Of a DNA stretch of 64,000 nt, positions 8,276 through 17,287 are shown piece by piece; the stretch's first letter is position 1, and every line of letters starts with the position of its first letter. Source of the DNA: Saxibacter everestensis (GTDB lineage: Bacteria; Actinomycetota; Actinomycetes; Actinomycetales; Brevibacteriaceae); NCBI RefSeq assembly GCF_025787225.1, contig NZ_CP090958.1:959856-1023855 (forward strand). Reading direction: 5' to 3'. Below the pieces are notes generated by a model. It saw only the letters and a list, made by a program, of their open reading frames with translations, ran no database searches and was not told the DNA's origin. A program made the translations under genes and the position numbers.

Positions 8276-8310
8276 GCCGGGGGCACGTACACCTTAATCG
8301 TGCCCCCGGC
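8276..8310 (+). terminator. rpsB-tsf intergenic hairpin terminator or attenuator
   Basis: GCCGGGGGCACG (8276-8287) pairs perfectly over 12 bp with CGTGCCCCCGGC (8299-8310) across an 11-base loop. There is no T-run after it, so it may act as a partial terminator or as an mRNA stabiliser that gives more S2 than EF-Ts message. Confidence 0.75.
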
Positions 8311-8348
8311 TCACCACCCATAACCAGGGCGGAACTGACAGGAGAGAA

Positions 8349-9176
8349 GTGAAGAATTTCACGGCTGCAGACATTAAGGCACTGCGCGAGAAGACCGGCG
8401 CCGGCATGCTCGACGTCAAGAAGGCTCTCGACGAGGCAGACGGCGACCAGTCGAAAGCCATCGAGATCCTGCGCGTCAAGGGCCTCAAAGGCGTCACGAA
8501 GCGCGAAGGCCGCTCCACCACCGACGGGCTCGTTGCCGCGCACGTCGATGGCGGCGTAGGCGTTCTCGTCGAGGTGAACTCGGAGACGGACTTCGTAGCG
8601 AAGTCCGACAAGTTCATCGCGCTCGCCAACCAGGTACTCGACCTGGCCGTCAAGACCGGCGTCGAGTCCGCTGACGCACTGCTGGCGACCGAGGTCGACG
8701 GCAAGACGGTCAAGGACCTGATCGACGAGGGTGGAGCCACCCTCGGCGAGAAGGTTGTGCTCCGCCGCGTCGCCCGGGTAACCGGCGACAAGGTCGAGGC
8801 ATACCTGCACCGCACGAACAAGGATCTGCCTCCGCAGGTCGGCGTTCTGCTCGGCTACAAGGGTGATGACACCGAGGCCGCGCACGACGTCGCGGTTCAC
8901 ATTGCTGCGTTCGCACCGAAGTACTTCGACCGTGAGGAAGTTCCCGCGGGCGACGTCGAGAACGAACGCCGGATCGCCGACGAGACAGCACGTAACGAAG
9001 GCAAGCCAGAGGCTGCGCTGCCGAAGATCGTTGAAGGCCGGGTCAACGGATTCTTCAAGGAGAACGTGCTGCTCGATCAGCCTTTCGCCAAGGACAATAA
9101 GAAGTCCGTCGCCAAGGTGCTCGAAGAGGCAGGCGTAACCGCCAGCAGCTTTGCCCGGTTCCGCGTAGGCGCATAA
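8349..9176 (+). CDS. tsf: Translation elongation factor Ts
   Basis: EF-Ts (275 residues), the nucleotide-exchange factor for EF-Tu. The N-terminal UBA-like domain ends in the [18 protein letters not shown] block, followed by the signature [14 protein letters not shown] and the two-lobed core. GTG 8349 follows GGAGAGAA at normal spacing. It is cotranscribed with rpsB apart from the hairpin between them. A clear terminator follows at 9196-9225. Length and domain order are normal. Confidence 0.97.
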   Translation: MKNFTAADIKALREKTGAGMLDVKKALDEADGDQSKAIEILRVKGLKGVTKREGRSTTDGLVAAHVDGGVGVLVEVNSETDFVAKSDKFIALANQVLDLAVKTGVESADALLATEVDGKTVKDLIDEGGATLGEKVVLRRVARVTGDKVEAYLHRTNKDLPPQVGVLLGYKGDDTEAAHDVAVHIAAFAPKYFDREEVPAGDVENERRIADETARNEGKPEAALPKIVEGRVNGFFKENVLLDQPFAKDNKKSVAKVLEEAGVTASSFARFRVGA

Positions 9177-9195
9177 AACCGTGCCTTCACGCTTA

Positions 9196-9225
9196 GGGGC
9201 GGTCACTTCATGTGATCGCCCCTTT
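9196..9225 (+). terminator. Terminator after tsf
   Basis: GGGGCGGTCAC (9196-9206) and GTGATCGCCCC (9212-9222) form an 11-bp stem with one G-T pair and a 5-base loop, followed by TTT. This fits a rho-independent terminator ending the rpsB-tsf unit. Confidence 0.8.
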
Positions 9226-9287
9226 GCCATGTGCTGATAATTCAAAGAAACAAAGCTTGTAGAAACCGCGACGAAGGGACCCGCGCA

Positions 9288-10019
9288 ATGCTTCCGGAAC
9301 CAGCAGAGAAAATCAGTCGACGACGCGTATTGCTTAAGCTTTCCGGAGAGGTCTTCGGAGCGGGATCGGTCGGAGTCAACCCGGACGTCGTTGCACGGGT
9401 CGCCAAGGAAATCGCCAGCGTCGTCGAAGACGTCGAAGTGTCGATCGTCGTCGGCGGCGGAAACTTCTTCCGCGGCGCGGAGCTGTCCCAACGCGGCATG
9501 GAACGCACCCGCGCCGACTACATGGGAATGCTGGGCACCGTGATGAACTGTCTCGCGCTGCAGGACTTCCTCGAGCAGGCCGGTGTGGACACCCGCGTGC
9601 AGACCGCCATCACAATGGGGCAGGTCGCCGAAAGCTACATTCCGCGCCGCGCAATTCGCCATATGGAAAAGGGACGGGTCGTCATCTTCGGCGCCGGCGC
9701 CGGCATGCCGTTCTTCTCCACCGACACCGTCGCAGCCCAGCGCGCGCTGGAAATCAAGGCCGACGAGGTCCTGCTGGCAAAGAACGGCGTCGACGGCGTT
9801 TACACCGCGGATCCGCGAAAAGACCCCTCCGCAACAAAGATCGATTCGATAACGTATTCCGAGGCATTGGCCCAGGGACTGCAGTTTGCCGACCGTACGG
9901 CGTTTACGCTGTGCATGGACAACGATTTACCGATGGTGGTGTTCGGTATGGAGGGTGACGGTAACCTGAGTAGGGCGCTACGGGGCGAACGAATCGGCAC
10001 CGTCGTCGAGGCCGGCTGA
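9288..10019 (+). CDS. pyrH: Uridylate kinase (UMP kinase)
   Basis: UMP kinase (243 residues) of the amino-acid kinase fold, which makes UDP from UMP with ATP. Motifs include [11 protein letters not shown] for phosphate binding, [10 protein letters not shown], and [14 protein letters not shown] for the nucleotide site. ATG 9288 is chosen because GAAGGGA precedes it and the encoded start is typical; an upstream in-frame start at 9231 has no ribosome site. The tsf terminator just upstream means pyrH must have its own promoter, possibly with GATAAT at 9236-9241 as -10, though no good -35 is seen. Confidence 0.96.
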   Translation: MLPEPAEKISRRRVLLKLSGEVFGAGSVGVNPDVVARVAKEIASVVEDVEVSIVVGGGNFFRGAELSQRGMERTRADYMGMLGTVMNCLALQDFLEQAGVDTRVQTAITMGQVAESYIPRRAIRHMEKGRVVIFGAGAGMPFFSTDTVAAQRALEIKADEVLLAKNGVDGVYTADPRKDPSATKIDSITYSEALAQGLQFADRTAFTLCMDNDLPMVVFGMEGDGNLSRALRGERIGTVVEAG

Positions 10020-10041
10020 CTCACCGTAAGACACGCCCCGG

Positions 10042-10061
10042 GTGGACATGAATATGTCCAC
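10042..10061 (+). terminator. Hairpin between pyrH and frr
   Basis: GTGGACAT, a 4-base loop, then ATGTCCAC forms a perfect 8-bp stem just after pyrH. No T-run follows, so it is more likely an attenuator, processing site or weak terminator than a full stop. Confidence 0.4.
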
Positions 10062-10130
10062 AACTGGCCGGCACGCACGCAAACAAGGCCACCGGCGAAG
10101 ACACGTAAGACATAAAGAAGCGAGGACGCA

Positions 10131-10688
10131 GTGATTCAGGAAACTCTGGGCGACGCCAGGACGAAGATGGACAAGGCCGTTGAGGTCGCGAAAGAAGACT
10201 TCAGTACCATCCGGACCGGCCGCGCCAACCCGTCGCTGTTCTCCAGGGTGGTCGTTGACTACTACGGTTCGCCGACGCCACTTCAGCAGCTAGCATCCTT
10301 CCAGAACCCTGAAGCGCGCACCCTGGTGATCACCCCCTACGACCGAAGCAGCCTCGGAGCGATTGAAGACGCCCTGCGTAACTCTGACATCGGCGCGAAC
10401 CCGTCGAACGACGGCAACATCATCCGGGTCGTGCTCCCTGAGCTGACCGAGGAGCGTCGTAAAGAGTACGTCAAGGTGGTTCGCACCAAGGCCGAAGATG
10501 CGAAGATCGCGATCCGAAGCGTCCGGCGCAAGGCCAAAGAAGAACTTGACCGGATCCAGAAAGACGGCGAAGCGGGCGAGGACGAGGTGACCCGGGGCGC
10601 CAACGAACTCGAATCCATCACCAAGAAGCACGTCGAACTCGTCGACCAGCTGCTGTCCTCCAAGGAGACCGAACTTCTGGAGGTCTAG
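10131..10688 (+). CDS. frr: Ribosome recycling factor
   Basis: RRF (185 residues) splits post-termination ribosomes with EF-G. The protein shows the expected three-helix bundle with the [14 protein letters not shown] block near the N terminus and the [17 protein letters not shown] block near the middle of the long helices. GTG 10131 follows AGAAGCGAGGA. It sits 2 bases before cdsA, so the two are probably cotranscribed with pyrH. Normal length. Confidence 0.97.
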   Translation: MIQETLGDARTKMDKAVEVAKEDFSTIRTGRANPSLFSRVVVDYYGSPTPLQQLASFQNPEARTLVITPYDRSSLGAIEDALRNSDIGANPSNDGNIIRVVLPELTEERRKEYVKVVRTKAEDAKIAIRSVRRKAKEELDRIQKDGEAGEDEVTRGANELESITKKHVELVDQLLSSKETELLEV

Positions 10689-10689
10689 G

Positions 10690-11571
10690 ATGATGTCCTC
10701 CTCGCCGGAAGTTTCCCGGTCGCACGGCCGCCGACGGGCTGAACCACTCGTCATCGATCACGGACGGGCCGGAAGAGACCTCACATCTGCGATCATCGTC
10801 GGCGCCCTGATCGGGGCGACTGTGCTCTGCTCCTTGCTGATCATGCCGGACCTGTACGTTCTGGTGGTGATTGCCGGCGTGATGGCGGCGCTCTGGGAAC
10901 TAGGCGCCGCGCTGAACCGCACCGGCGCGCGGGTTGCCCGGGTTCCGGCGATGGTCGGCGGCGCGTGCATGGTCGTCGCAACGCACTTCGGCGGAGCAGA
11001 AGCACTCTGGGTCAGCTTCGCCCTCGCCTGCGGCGCGATCCTGCTCTGGGGAGTTCTGGAGCGCAAGCCGCAGGCGGTCAAGGACGTCAGCCTCGGTATC
11101 TTCGCCATCGGCTATGTCGCCCTGCTGGCCTGCTTCACTGTGCTGATGCTGGAGCATCCCGAGGGCTGGGCAAGGGTACTGATCTTCCTCGCGCTCGTCG
11201 TCGCCAGCGATCTCGGCGGCTACATCATCGGAATCTTCTTCGGCAAGCATCCGATCGCAACGAAGATCAGCCCGAAGAAGTCCTGGGAAGGCTTCGCAGG
11301 TTCGGCAGTCTTCGGGATCGGCATCGGGCTGTGGCTGGTGCCGTGGCTGTTGGATGGCCCCTGGTGGATCGCCGTCGTACTCGGGCTGGTTATGCCGGTC
11401 ACCGCCACGCTCGGCGATTTCGCCGAATCGATGATCAAACGGGACCTCCGCCTCAAGGACATGGGCACACTGCTGCCCGGCCACGGCGGCGTGATGGATC
11501 GGCTGGATTCTATTCTGCCCGCCGCTCCTGTGGCCTACCTGCTCTTCATGATCCTCCCCGGAATGAACTAG
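10690..11571 (+). CDS. cdsA: Phosphatidate cytidylyltransferase
   Basis: CDP-diacylglycerol synthase (293 residues), an inner-membrane enzyme that activates phosphatidic acid for phospholipid synthesis; PgsA (59254-59883) uses its product. About seven or eight membrane segments span residues 35-290. The CdsA signature lies near the C terminus: GDFAESMIKRDLRLKDMG followed by LLPGHGGVMDRLDS. A polar stretch KISPKKSWEGFAGS is also conserved. The start is ATG 10690 or 10693, with AGGTCTAGG just upstream. The last codons are duplicated after the stop (see the repeat at 11560-11587). Confidence 0.95.
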   Translation: MMSSSPEVSRSHGRRRAEPLVIDHGRAGRDLTSAIIVGALIGATVLCSLLIMPDLYVLVVIAGVMAALWELGAALNRTGARVARVPAMVGGACMVVATHFGGAEALWVSFALACGAILLWGVLERKPQAVKDVSLGIFAIGYVALLACFTVLMLEHPEGWARVLIFLALVVASDLGGYIIGIFFGKHPIATKISPKKSWEGFAGSAVFGIGIGLWLVPWLLDGPWWIAVVLGLVMPVTATLGDFAESMIKRDLRLKDMGTLLPGHGGVMDRLDSILPAAPVAYLLFMILPGMN

Positions 11572-11587
11572 ATCTGGAATGAACTAG
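11560..11587 (+). repeat. Direct repeat of the cdsA stop region
   Basis: GGAATGAACTAG, which holds the last codons and stop of cdsA, occurs at 11560-11571 and again at 11576-11587 just before the next start. The unit spacing is 16 bp. Confidence 0.8.
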
Positions 11588-11591
11588 GAAT

Positions 11592-12152
11592 ATGCGACTT
11601 CACTTAGTACGTCACGGCGCACCGCTTATCGACCAGGATCGGGAGCCCGCGAGCTGGGACCTCGATCCTGCGGGGCACGACGACATCGACCGGCTGCTGG
11701 CAAGCGGCGTCCTTCCGGACGACGCTCGCTGGATCTCTTCCACCGAGCCGAAGGCGCTGCAGACAGCAGAGCGGCTGACCTCCACGCCCGTCCTCCAGGT
11801 CGAGCAGCTCGGCGAACAGCGGCGGCCCAACACCTGGGTCAAGGATTTCGCCATCCACATCCACCGGGCACTTGTCACCGAGGACATGCCGGTGGCCGAG
11901 GGCTGGGAGCCGGCGCGGGAAACCAGGAGTCGGATCACCGACGCGGTCGCCAGGCTTGAGGCCGACGCCGACGGCCAGGATCTGGTGCTGGTCGGACATA
12001 GCACGCCGTGGTTGCTGCTGGTCAGCGAGCTGACCGGCGCGCCGGTCGATCTGGCCGCCTGGGAGCGACTGCTGATGCCGGATCACTGCATTCTCGAGCG
12101 CGGAGTATTGGTTCAGGGTTGGGGCGCGTGGCGGGAGGACGCAGCCTCGTGA
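11592..12152 (+). CDS. Histidine phosphatase family protein
   Basis: A 186-residue member of the phosphoglycerate-mutase-like (histidine phosphatase) superfamily. The phospho-acceptor motif LVRHGAP is at residues 5-11 (H8), and the second catalytic His is in VLVGHSTPW near residue 137. The substrate cannot be told from sequence. The stop overlaps the GTG start of the FAD oxidase gene (GTGA junction), so the two are likely cotranslated. It follows cdsA by 20 bp. Confidence 0.8.
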   Translation: MRLHLVRHGAPLIDQDREPASWDLDPAGHDDIDRLLASGVLPDDARWISSTEPKALQTAERLTSTPVLQVEQLGEQRRPNTWVKDFAIHIHRALVTEDMPVAEGWEPARETRSRITDAVARLEADADGQDLVLVGHSTPWLLLVSELTGAPVDLAAWERLLMPDHCILERGVLVQGWGAWREDAAS

Positions 12153-13579
12153 ACCCAGAACAGATCATCGAGGCGCTGGCATCGCTCGTCGCTGCCGACA
12201 GGCTGGTCACCGACCCGGACGTCATGGCCGGCTACCTGCACGACGAGGCAGAGTGGGCCGAGTATGAGCCAGCGGCTGCGGTGGTGCGTCCCCGTACCAC
12301 CGAGGACGTCGCTGCCGTCGTGCGCTGGTGCTTCGCCAACCGGGTGGCTGTTGTGCCCCGCGGCGCGGGAACCGGACTTTCCGGCGGTGCGAACGCCCTG
12401 GCCGGTTGCATCGTGCTGGCTTTTGACGCAATGAACTCGGTGCTGGAAATCAATACCGACGAGCGCCTCGCCGTGGTTCAGCCCGGAGTGGTGAACGATG
12501 ACCTTCGAGCCGCCGTCGCCGTCGACGGGCTCTGGTACCCGCCGGACCCGGCCAGTGCCCCCTGGTCCACGATCGGTGGCAACGTCGCCACTAATGCCGG
12601 CGGCGTCTGCTGCGTCAAGTACGGGGTCACCGGAGATTACGTGCTCGGACTTGAGGTCGTCACCGGCACCGGCGAGATAGTGCGGCTTGGCCGACGAACC
12701 GCGAAGGGAGTCGCGGGATACGATTTGCGCGGCCTGATGATCGGCTCCGAGGGCACGCTTGGCGTCATCACCGAGGTGACCGTGAGCCTGCGTCCGGCCC
12801 GTGCGGCGGAGCGCACCATCGCCGGCTACTTCGATTCGGTTGTCGACGCAGGCCTCGCAGTCAGCTTGGTCTCGGCGTCCGGCGTCATCCCGTCCGCGCT
12901 GGAACTGATCGACCGGCATTGCCTGAAGGCGGTAGACGACTGGAAGAACATGGGTCTCTCCGTCGATGCGAACGTCGTGCTGCTCGGCCGCTGTGACACT
13001 CCCGGCCAGGCCGGCGATGTCGAAGCTGCCACGATCGAGCGCTGCTTCACCGAGGGCGGGGCGACCTGGGCGGCGGTGTCGACCGACCAGGAAGAAGCGG
13101 ATGCGTTGTTCGCTGCCAGGCGGCTGGCCTATCCAGCTCTGGAAAGACTCGGGCCGGTGCTCACCGAGGATGTCTGTGTACCCAAGGCTCTCGTTCCGGA
13201 GATGCTGGCCCGAATCGAGGCCGCCGCGGTCCGGCACGACACTCTGATCGCCAATATTGCGCACGCCGGCGACGGCAACCTGCACCCCTTGCTGATCACA
13301 CCGGTCGGCGACACCGCTGCCCGGCACCGGGCCCAGTCCGCCTTCGAGGAGATCATCGCAGACGCGATAGCCCTCGGCGGAACCGTCACCGGTGAACACG
13401 GAATCGGCCTGTTGAAGCGGGACGGGCTGCGCGCGGAATTACAGCCGGCCGTGCTGGACATGCATTCAGCGATCAAAACCGCACTCGATCCGGCCGGCAT
13501 TCTGAATCCCGGCAAGGTTTTCAGCGCCGCGACTGTCGCGGCGACGTTACAGGCCGAGCCGCACATCGTGGAACAATAG
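12149..13579 (+). CDS. FAD-binding oxidase, GlcD / D-lactate dehydrogenase type
   Basis: A 476-residue flavoprotein of the vanillyl-alcohol-oxidase/GlcD family, which oxidises 2-hydroxy acids such as glycolate or D-lactate. The FAD-binding PP-loop region reads RGAGTGLSGGANA, followed by the GGNVATNAGG segment and IGSEGTLGVITEVT. The C-terminal cap domain has HAGDGNLHPL and the end block TGEHGIGLLK ... DPAGILNPGK, typical of the family. GTG 12149 is used because it overlaps the upstream stop (GTGA) and begins just ahead of the conserved domain. No iron-sulfur partner gene is adjacent. The substrate is not determined. Confidence 0.85.
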   Translation: MNPEQIIEALASLVAADRLVTDPDVMAGYLHDEAEWAEYEPAAAVVRPRTTEDVAAVVRWCFANRVAVVPRGAGTGLSGGANALAGCIVLAFDAMNSVLEINTDERLAVVQPGVVNDDLRAAVAVDGLWYPPDPASAPWSTIGGNVATNAGGVCCVKYGVTGDYVLGLEVVTGTGEIVRLGRRTAKGVAGYDLRGLMIGSEGTLGVITEVTVSLRPARAAERTIAGYFDSVVDAGLAVSLVSASGVIPSALELIDRHCLKAVDDWKNMGLSVDANVVLLGRCDTPGQAGDVEAATIERCFTEGGATWAAVSTDQEEADALFAARRLAYPALERLGPVLTEDVCVPKALVPEMLARIEAAAVRHDTLIANIAHAGDGNLHPLLITPVGDTAARHRAQSAFEEIIADAIALGGTVTGEHGIGLLKRDGLRAELQPAVLDMHSAIKTALDPAGILNPGKVFSAATVAATLQAEPHIVEQ

Positions 13580-13582
13580 GCG

Positions 13583-14749
13583 ATGATGTCTACCACCGAA
13601 ACGCAAGTCACGCCCAATGCCGGCGATCGCCCGCTGCTGCAGTTCCGATCGCCGCGGCGCAAGAAGCCGCCGCAGCACCTGGCCGACCTGACCCTGGCCG
13701 AGCGTCAGGAGAGGGCCGGGGAGCTCGGCGTCCAGGGGTTTCGGGCCAAGCAGCTCTCGCAGCACTACTTCGGGCACAACACTGTCGATCCCGAAGAGAT
13801 GACCGATCTGCCGAAGAGCACCAGGGAACAGCTGGTCGGCGAGATGCTGCCGCCTCTGCTGCACAAGGTGCATCAGCTGCGCACCGATGACGGCAACACG
13901 ATCAAGTTCCTCTGGAAGCTGTTCGACGGAGCGCTGGTCGAATCCGTTCTGATGCGCTACCCGGGACGCATCACGCTGTGCGTCTCGAGCCAGGCGGGCT
14001 GCGGGATGAACTGCCCCTTCTGTGCGACCGGGCAGGCTGGGCTGACCCGCAACATGTCGACGGCCGAAATCGTCCATCAGGTGATCGAGGCGAACCGGGT
14101 GATCGCCGCGGGCGACCTGAGCGGACTGGCCAGGGGCGATGACGCTCCGGCCGACAAGGTCACGAACATCGTCTTCATGGGTATGGGGGAGCCGCTGGCA
14201 AACTACAAGTCGGTTATGGCCGCGGTTCGCCGATTCGTTTCGGACGTTCCCGAAGGGCTGGGGCTCTCCGCCCGCCACATCACTGTGTCCACCGTCGGAC
14301 TTGTTCCGGCGATCAACAAGCTGGCCGCGGAAGACATCCCAGTGACGTTCGCCCTTTCCCTGCATGCTCCCGACGACGAGCTGCGCGACGAGATCATTCC
14401 AGTGAATACCCGTTGGAAAGTTGACGAGGCGCTGGACGCGGCTTACAACTATTTTGTGCAAACCGGTCGTCGCGTCAGCATCGAGTACGCCCTGATCAAG
14501 AATATGAACGATCACGGCTGGCGGGCCGACCTGTTGGCGAAGAAACTCAATAAGCGCGGGCGCGGCTGGGTTCATGTCAACCCGATTCCGCTCAACCCGA
14601 CCCCTGGCTCGATCTGGACGGCATCCGAGCCAAGCGTCGAGGCGGAGTTCATCCGGCGGCTGCGCGACGCGGGGATCCCCACCACGCTGAGGGACACCCG
14701 CGGACGAGAAATTGACGGAGCATGCGGCCAGCTGGCGGCGGCGGAGTAA
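13583..14749 (+). CDS. rlmN: Dual-specificity RNA methyltransferase RlmN
   Basis: A radical-SAM enzyme (388 residues) that methylates C2 of adenine 2503 in 23S rRNA and A37 in some tRNAs. The cluster-binding motif is C140-x3-C144-x2-C147. The helper cysteines corresponding to E. coli C118 and C355 are C133 (TLCVSSQAG) and C381 (GACGQL). The [11 protein letters not shown] block, which binds SAM, is present. The start is ATG 13583 or 13586, three bases after the FAD oxidase stop. Length and motifs are normal. Confidence 0.96.
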   Translation: MMSTTETQVTPNAGDRPLLQFRSPRRKKPPQHLADLTLAERQERAGELGVQGFRAKQLSQHYFGHNTVDPEEMTDLPKSTREQLVGEMLPPLLHKVHQLRTDDGNTIKFLWKLFDGALVESVLMRYPGRITLCVSSQAGCGMNCPFCATGQAGLTRNMSTAEIVHQVIEANRVIAAGDLSGLARGDDAPADKVTNIVFMGMGEPLANYKSVMAAVRRFVSDVPEGLGLSARHITVSTVGLVPAINKLAAEDIPVTFALSLHAPDDELRDEIIPVNTRWKVDEALDAAYNYFVQTGRRVSIEYALIKNMNDHGWRADLLAKKLNKRGRGWVHVNPIPLNPTPGSIWTASEPSVEAEFIRRLRDAGIPTTLRDTRGREIDGACGQLAAAE

Positions 14750-14761
14750 GGAGACATTTCA

Positions 14762-15319
14762 ATGAGCACCACGTTTCCCACTATGTCGGGCTGGAAAAAC
14801 GGTTACGACCCCGATCAGGTCGACAGGTTCTTCACCAAGGCCCGGGAGTCTTTTGAACGTGACGTACCGGAAGCCGATGATCTGACGGCGCAGTCCGTCC
14901 GGACAGTCGGCTTCGATCTGGTCCGAAAGGGCTACCACGTCGCCGTGGTCGACGCGGCCCTCGACCGACTGGAAGACGCCTTCGCCCAGCGCCAGCGCGA
15001 CCGGCTAATCCAGCAGCGCGGCCAGGATGCCTGGATGGCCGAGCTCTCGCGGTCCGCGGCATCGCTGCGCGGCCGGTTGGAACGCCCGGACGGCGAGCGC
15101 TTCAATCGCGCCGCCCGGGGAGAAGTTGGTTACGAGCCCGCCGATGTCGATGCACTCTGCGAAAAGCTGAGGGGCTACTTCAACGACGGCGTCAGCATGA
15201 GCGTGGACGAGTCCCGTCGTGCGGTGTTCCGGACCTGCAAAGGCGAAAAAGCCTATGACGAAGATCAGGTCGATGCCTTCCTGGACCGGGTCGTCGAAGT
15301 CATGGCCGCGGTCGACTAG
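14762..15319 (+). CDS. DivIVA-domain protein with four short repeats
   Basis: A 185-residue soluble protein. Four units, at about residues 6-24, 51-70, 114-136 and 156-177, share the pattern aromatic-x-x-x-x-x-x-x-(G/A)Y-x-x-x-x-VD-x-x-hydrophobic. This is the short DivIVA (DivI1A) motif that many actinobacteria carry in small proteins without the long DivIVA coiled coil. The segment 75-110 may form a short coiled coil. True DivIVA/Wag31 is much longer and lies in the dcw cluster, so this is an accessory relative of unknown role. ATG 14762 follows AAGGAGAC. It is 6 bp ahead of the acyl-CoA synthetase gene. Confidence 0.7.
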   Translation: MSTTFPTMSGWKNGYDPDQVDRFFTKARESFERDVPEADDLTAQSVRTVGFDLVRKGYHVAVVDAALDRLEDAFAQRQRDRLIQQRGQDAWMAELSRSAASLRGRLERPDGERFNRAARGEVGYEPADVDALCEKLRGYFNDGVSMSVDESRRAVFRTCKGEKAYDEDQVDAFLDRVVEVMAAVD

Positions 15320-15325
15320 GACGTA

Positions 15326-17224
15326 ATGGCCGAGCCGATGACGTACCAGCAGGCGTATCAGGAAAGCATCGGCGATCCCGAGGGCTTCTGGATGCGAGCC
15401 GGCAGGGATATCCGCTGGATCAGGAAGCCCACCCGGGCTCTGGACAGTTCGAACCCTCCCTTTTACCAATGGTTCCCAGACGGCACGCTCAACGTCTCCT
15501 ACAACGCGCTCGACCGGCACGTGATCGAGGGCCGTGGCGAGCAGGCCGCGTTGATCTACGATTCGCCGGTCACCAACTCGAAGGTCAGCTACAGCTACAT
15601 CGAACTGCTCGACCGGGTGGCGAAATGCGCCGGTGTGCTCCGGGTGTTCGGGGTGGAACGCGGCGACCGGGTCGTCATCTACATGCCGATGATCCCCGAG
15701 GCCGTGATCACCATGCTTGCCTGCGCCAGGCTCGGCGCGATTCATTCGGTGGTCTTTGGCGGCTTCGCGGCGGGCGAGATAGCTAGCCGGATCGACGACG
15801 CAAAGCCCAAGGTCGTGGTCGCGGCTTCGGCGGGGATCGAGCCGAGCCGGATCGTGGAGTACAAGCCGATGATCTCTGCCGCGCTGGAGCGCGCTGAGCA
15901 CTCGCCGGCCGCACTTCTCGTCTTCCAACGTCCGCAGGCAGTTGCTGAGCTCGGCGAAAACGAGTACGACCTTGAACGGCTGATGCGTGACGGCTCGATC
16001 CAGCCGGCCGAGGCGGTCGAGGTCGCGGCCACCGACCCGCTGTACGTGCTGTACACCTCCGGAACCACCGGCAAGCCGAAGGGCATCGTCCGCGCCTGTA
16101 GTTCCGCGGTGGCCCTACGCTGGTCGCTGCCAAACCTGTACGACGTCGGCGCCGGCGACGTGATGTTCACCGCCAGTGACGTCGGCTGGGTGGTCGGTCA
16201 TTCGTATATCGTTTACGGTCCGCTGCTGGCTGGTGCGACAACCGTGCTTTACGAGGGTAAGCCGGTGGGTACCCCGGACGCCGGGGCGTTCTGGCGGATC
16301 GTGGCCGAGCACAACGTCAAGGCACTCTTCACCGCGCCAACCGCCATCCGCGCGATCAAGAAAGAAGACTTCGACGGCGAGCGTCTCGCCGAGCACGACA
16401 TCAGCAGCCTGGAGACCCTTTTCCTGGCCGGTGAACGACTCGACCCTGACACGTTCGAGTGGGCGGGCAGACTGCTCGGGGTACCGGTCGTGGACAACTG
16501 GTGGCAGACCGAAACCGGCTGGCCCATCGCCAGCAGCCCTCGGGGCCTGGAAACACTCCCGCTGAAACCCGGCTCACCGTCGGTCGCGGTGCCGGGATAC
16601 GACGTGAGGGCGCTCGACGCCGAGGGGCGACAGCTGCCGCCGGAAGTCGAGGGTGAGCTGGTGATCAAACTGCCGCTCCCGCCCGGAACGCTCAGCACGG
16701 TCTGGGGTGATGACGCGCGCTACGTCGACGGATACCTCTCGACCTTCGATGGCTACTACCTCACCGGCGACGGCGGTTACATCGATGAGGACGGCTACAT
16801 CTTCGTGATGGGCCGGACCGACGATGTGATCAGCGTCGCCGGCCACCGGCTGTCGACCGGATCACTGGAAGCCGTGCTGTCAGCCCACGCGGACGTCGCC
16901 GAGTGTGCCGTGATCGGGGTGGCCGACCGGCTCAAGGGACAGCTGCCGCGCGGGCTCGTCGTGCTCAAGGCCGGCATTCCCAGTTCGGAGAACCCGCGGA
17001 TCTGCTCGGAGCTCGTCGATCTGGTCCGCGCCGAGATCGGTCCGGTGGCAGCGCTCAGCCGGATCGACGTCGTCGCCGCCTTGCCGAAGACGCGGTCCGG
17101 CAAGATCCTGCGGAAGACAATGCGGCAGATCGCCGAGGGCACTCAGCCGCTGGTTCCAGGGACGATCGAGGATGCCGGAGTGCTCGACGCACTGACTCCT
17201 GTGCTGCGTGGCGACCCTGCCTGA
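15326..17224 (+). CDS. prpE: Propionyl-CoA synthetase-like AMP-forming ligase
   Basis: A 632-residue AMP-forming acyl-CoA synthetase. The N-terminal ACAS_N-type region is followed by the P-loop YTSGTTGKPKG (about 237-247), the VVDNWWQTETGWP motif, YYLTGDGGYIDEDGY, and the C-terminal lysine block TRSGKILRKTMR (about 590). Overall pattern and length fit the PrpE/acetyl-CoA synthetase branch; the FWMRAGRDIRW start resembles PrpE more than Acs. ATG 15326 lies 6 bp after the DivIVA-like gene. No methylcitrate or methylmalonyl gene is nearby, so the use of propionate is inferred from the family only. Confidence 0.75.
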   Translation: MAEPMTYQQAYQESIGDPEGFWMRAGRDIRWIRKPTRALDSSNPPFYQWFPDGTLNVSYNALDRHVIEGRGEQAALIYDSPVTNSKVSYSYIELLDRVAKCAGVLRVFGVERGDRVVIYMPMIPEAVITMLACARLGAIHSVVFGGFAAGEIASRIDDAKPKVVVAASAGIEPSRIVEYKPMISAALERAEHSPAALLVFQRPQAVAELGENEYDLERLMRDGSIQPAEAVEVAATDPLYVLYTSGTTGKPKGIVRACSSAVALRWSLPNLYDVGAGDVMFTASDVGWVVGHSYIVYGPLLAGATTVLYEGKPVGTPDAGAFWRIVAEHNVKALFTAPTAIRAIKKEDFDGERLAEHDISSLETLFLAGERLDPDTFEWAGRLLGVPVVDNWWQTETGWPIASSPRGLETLPLKPGSPSVAVPGYDVRALDAEGRQLPPEVEGELVIKLPLPPGTLSTVWGDDARYVDGYLSTFDGYYLTGDGGYIDEDGYIFVMGRTDDVISVAGHRLSTGSLEAVLSAHADVAECAVIGVADRLKGQLPRGLVVLKAGIPSSENPRICSELVDLVRAEIGPVAALSRIDVVAALPKTRSGKILRKTMRQIAEGTQPLVPGTIEDAGVLDALTPVLRGDPA

Positions 17225-17287
17225 CCTCAACGCGCACGGCTTGACCTTAAGAGCCAACACACAGGCGGAGATGGCAGGATTGGCCCC

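Noticed and set aside
7851-9662. A 603-codon minus-strand frame across rpsB, tsf and pyrH
   Set aside because: It crosses two terminators and three certain genes, and its sequence has no family pattern.
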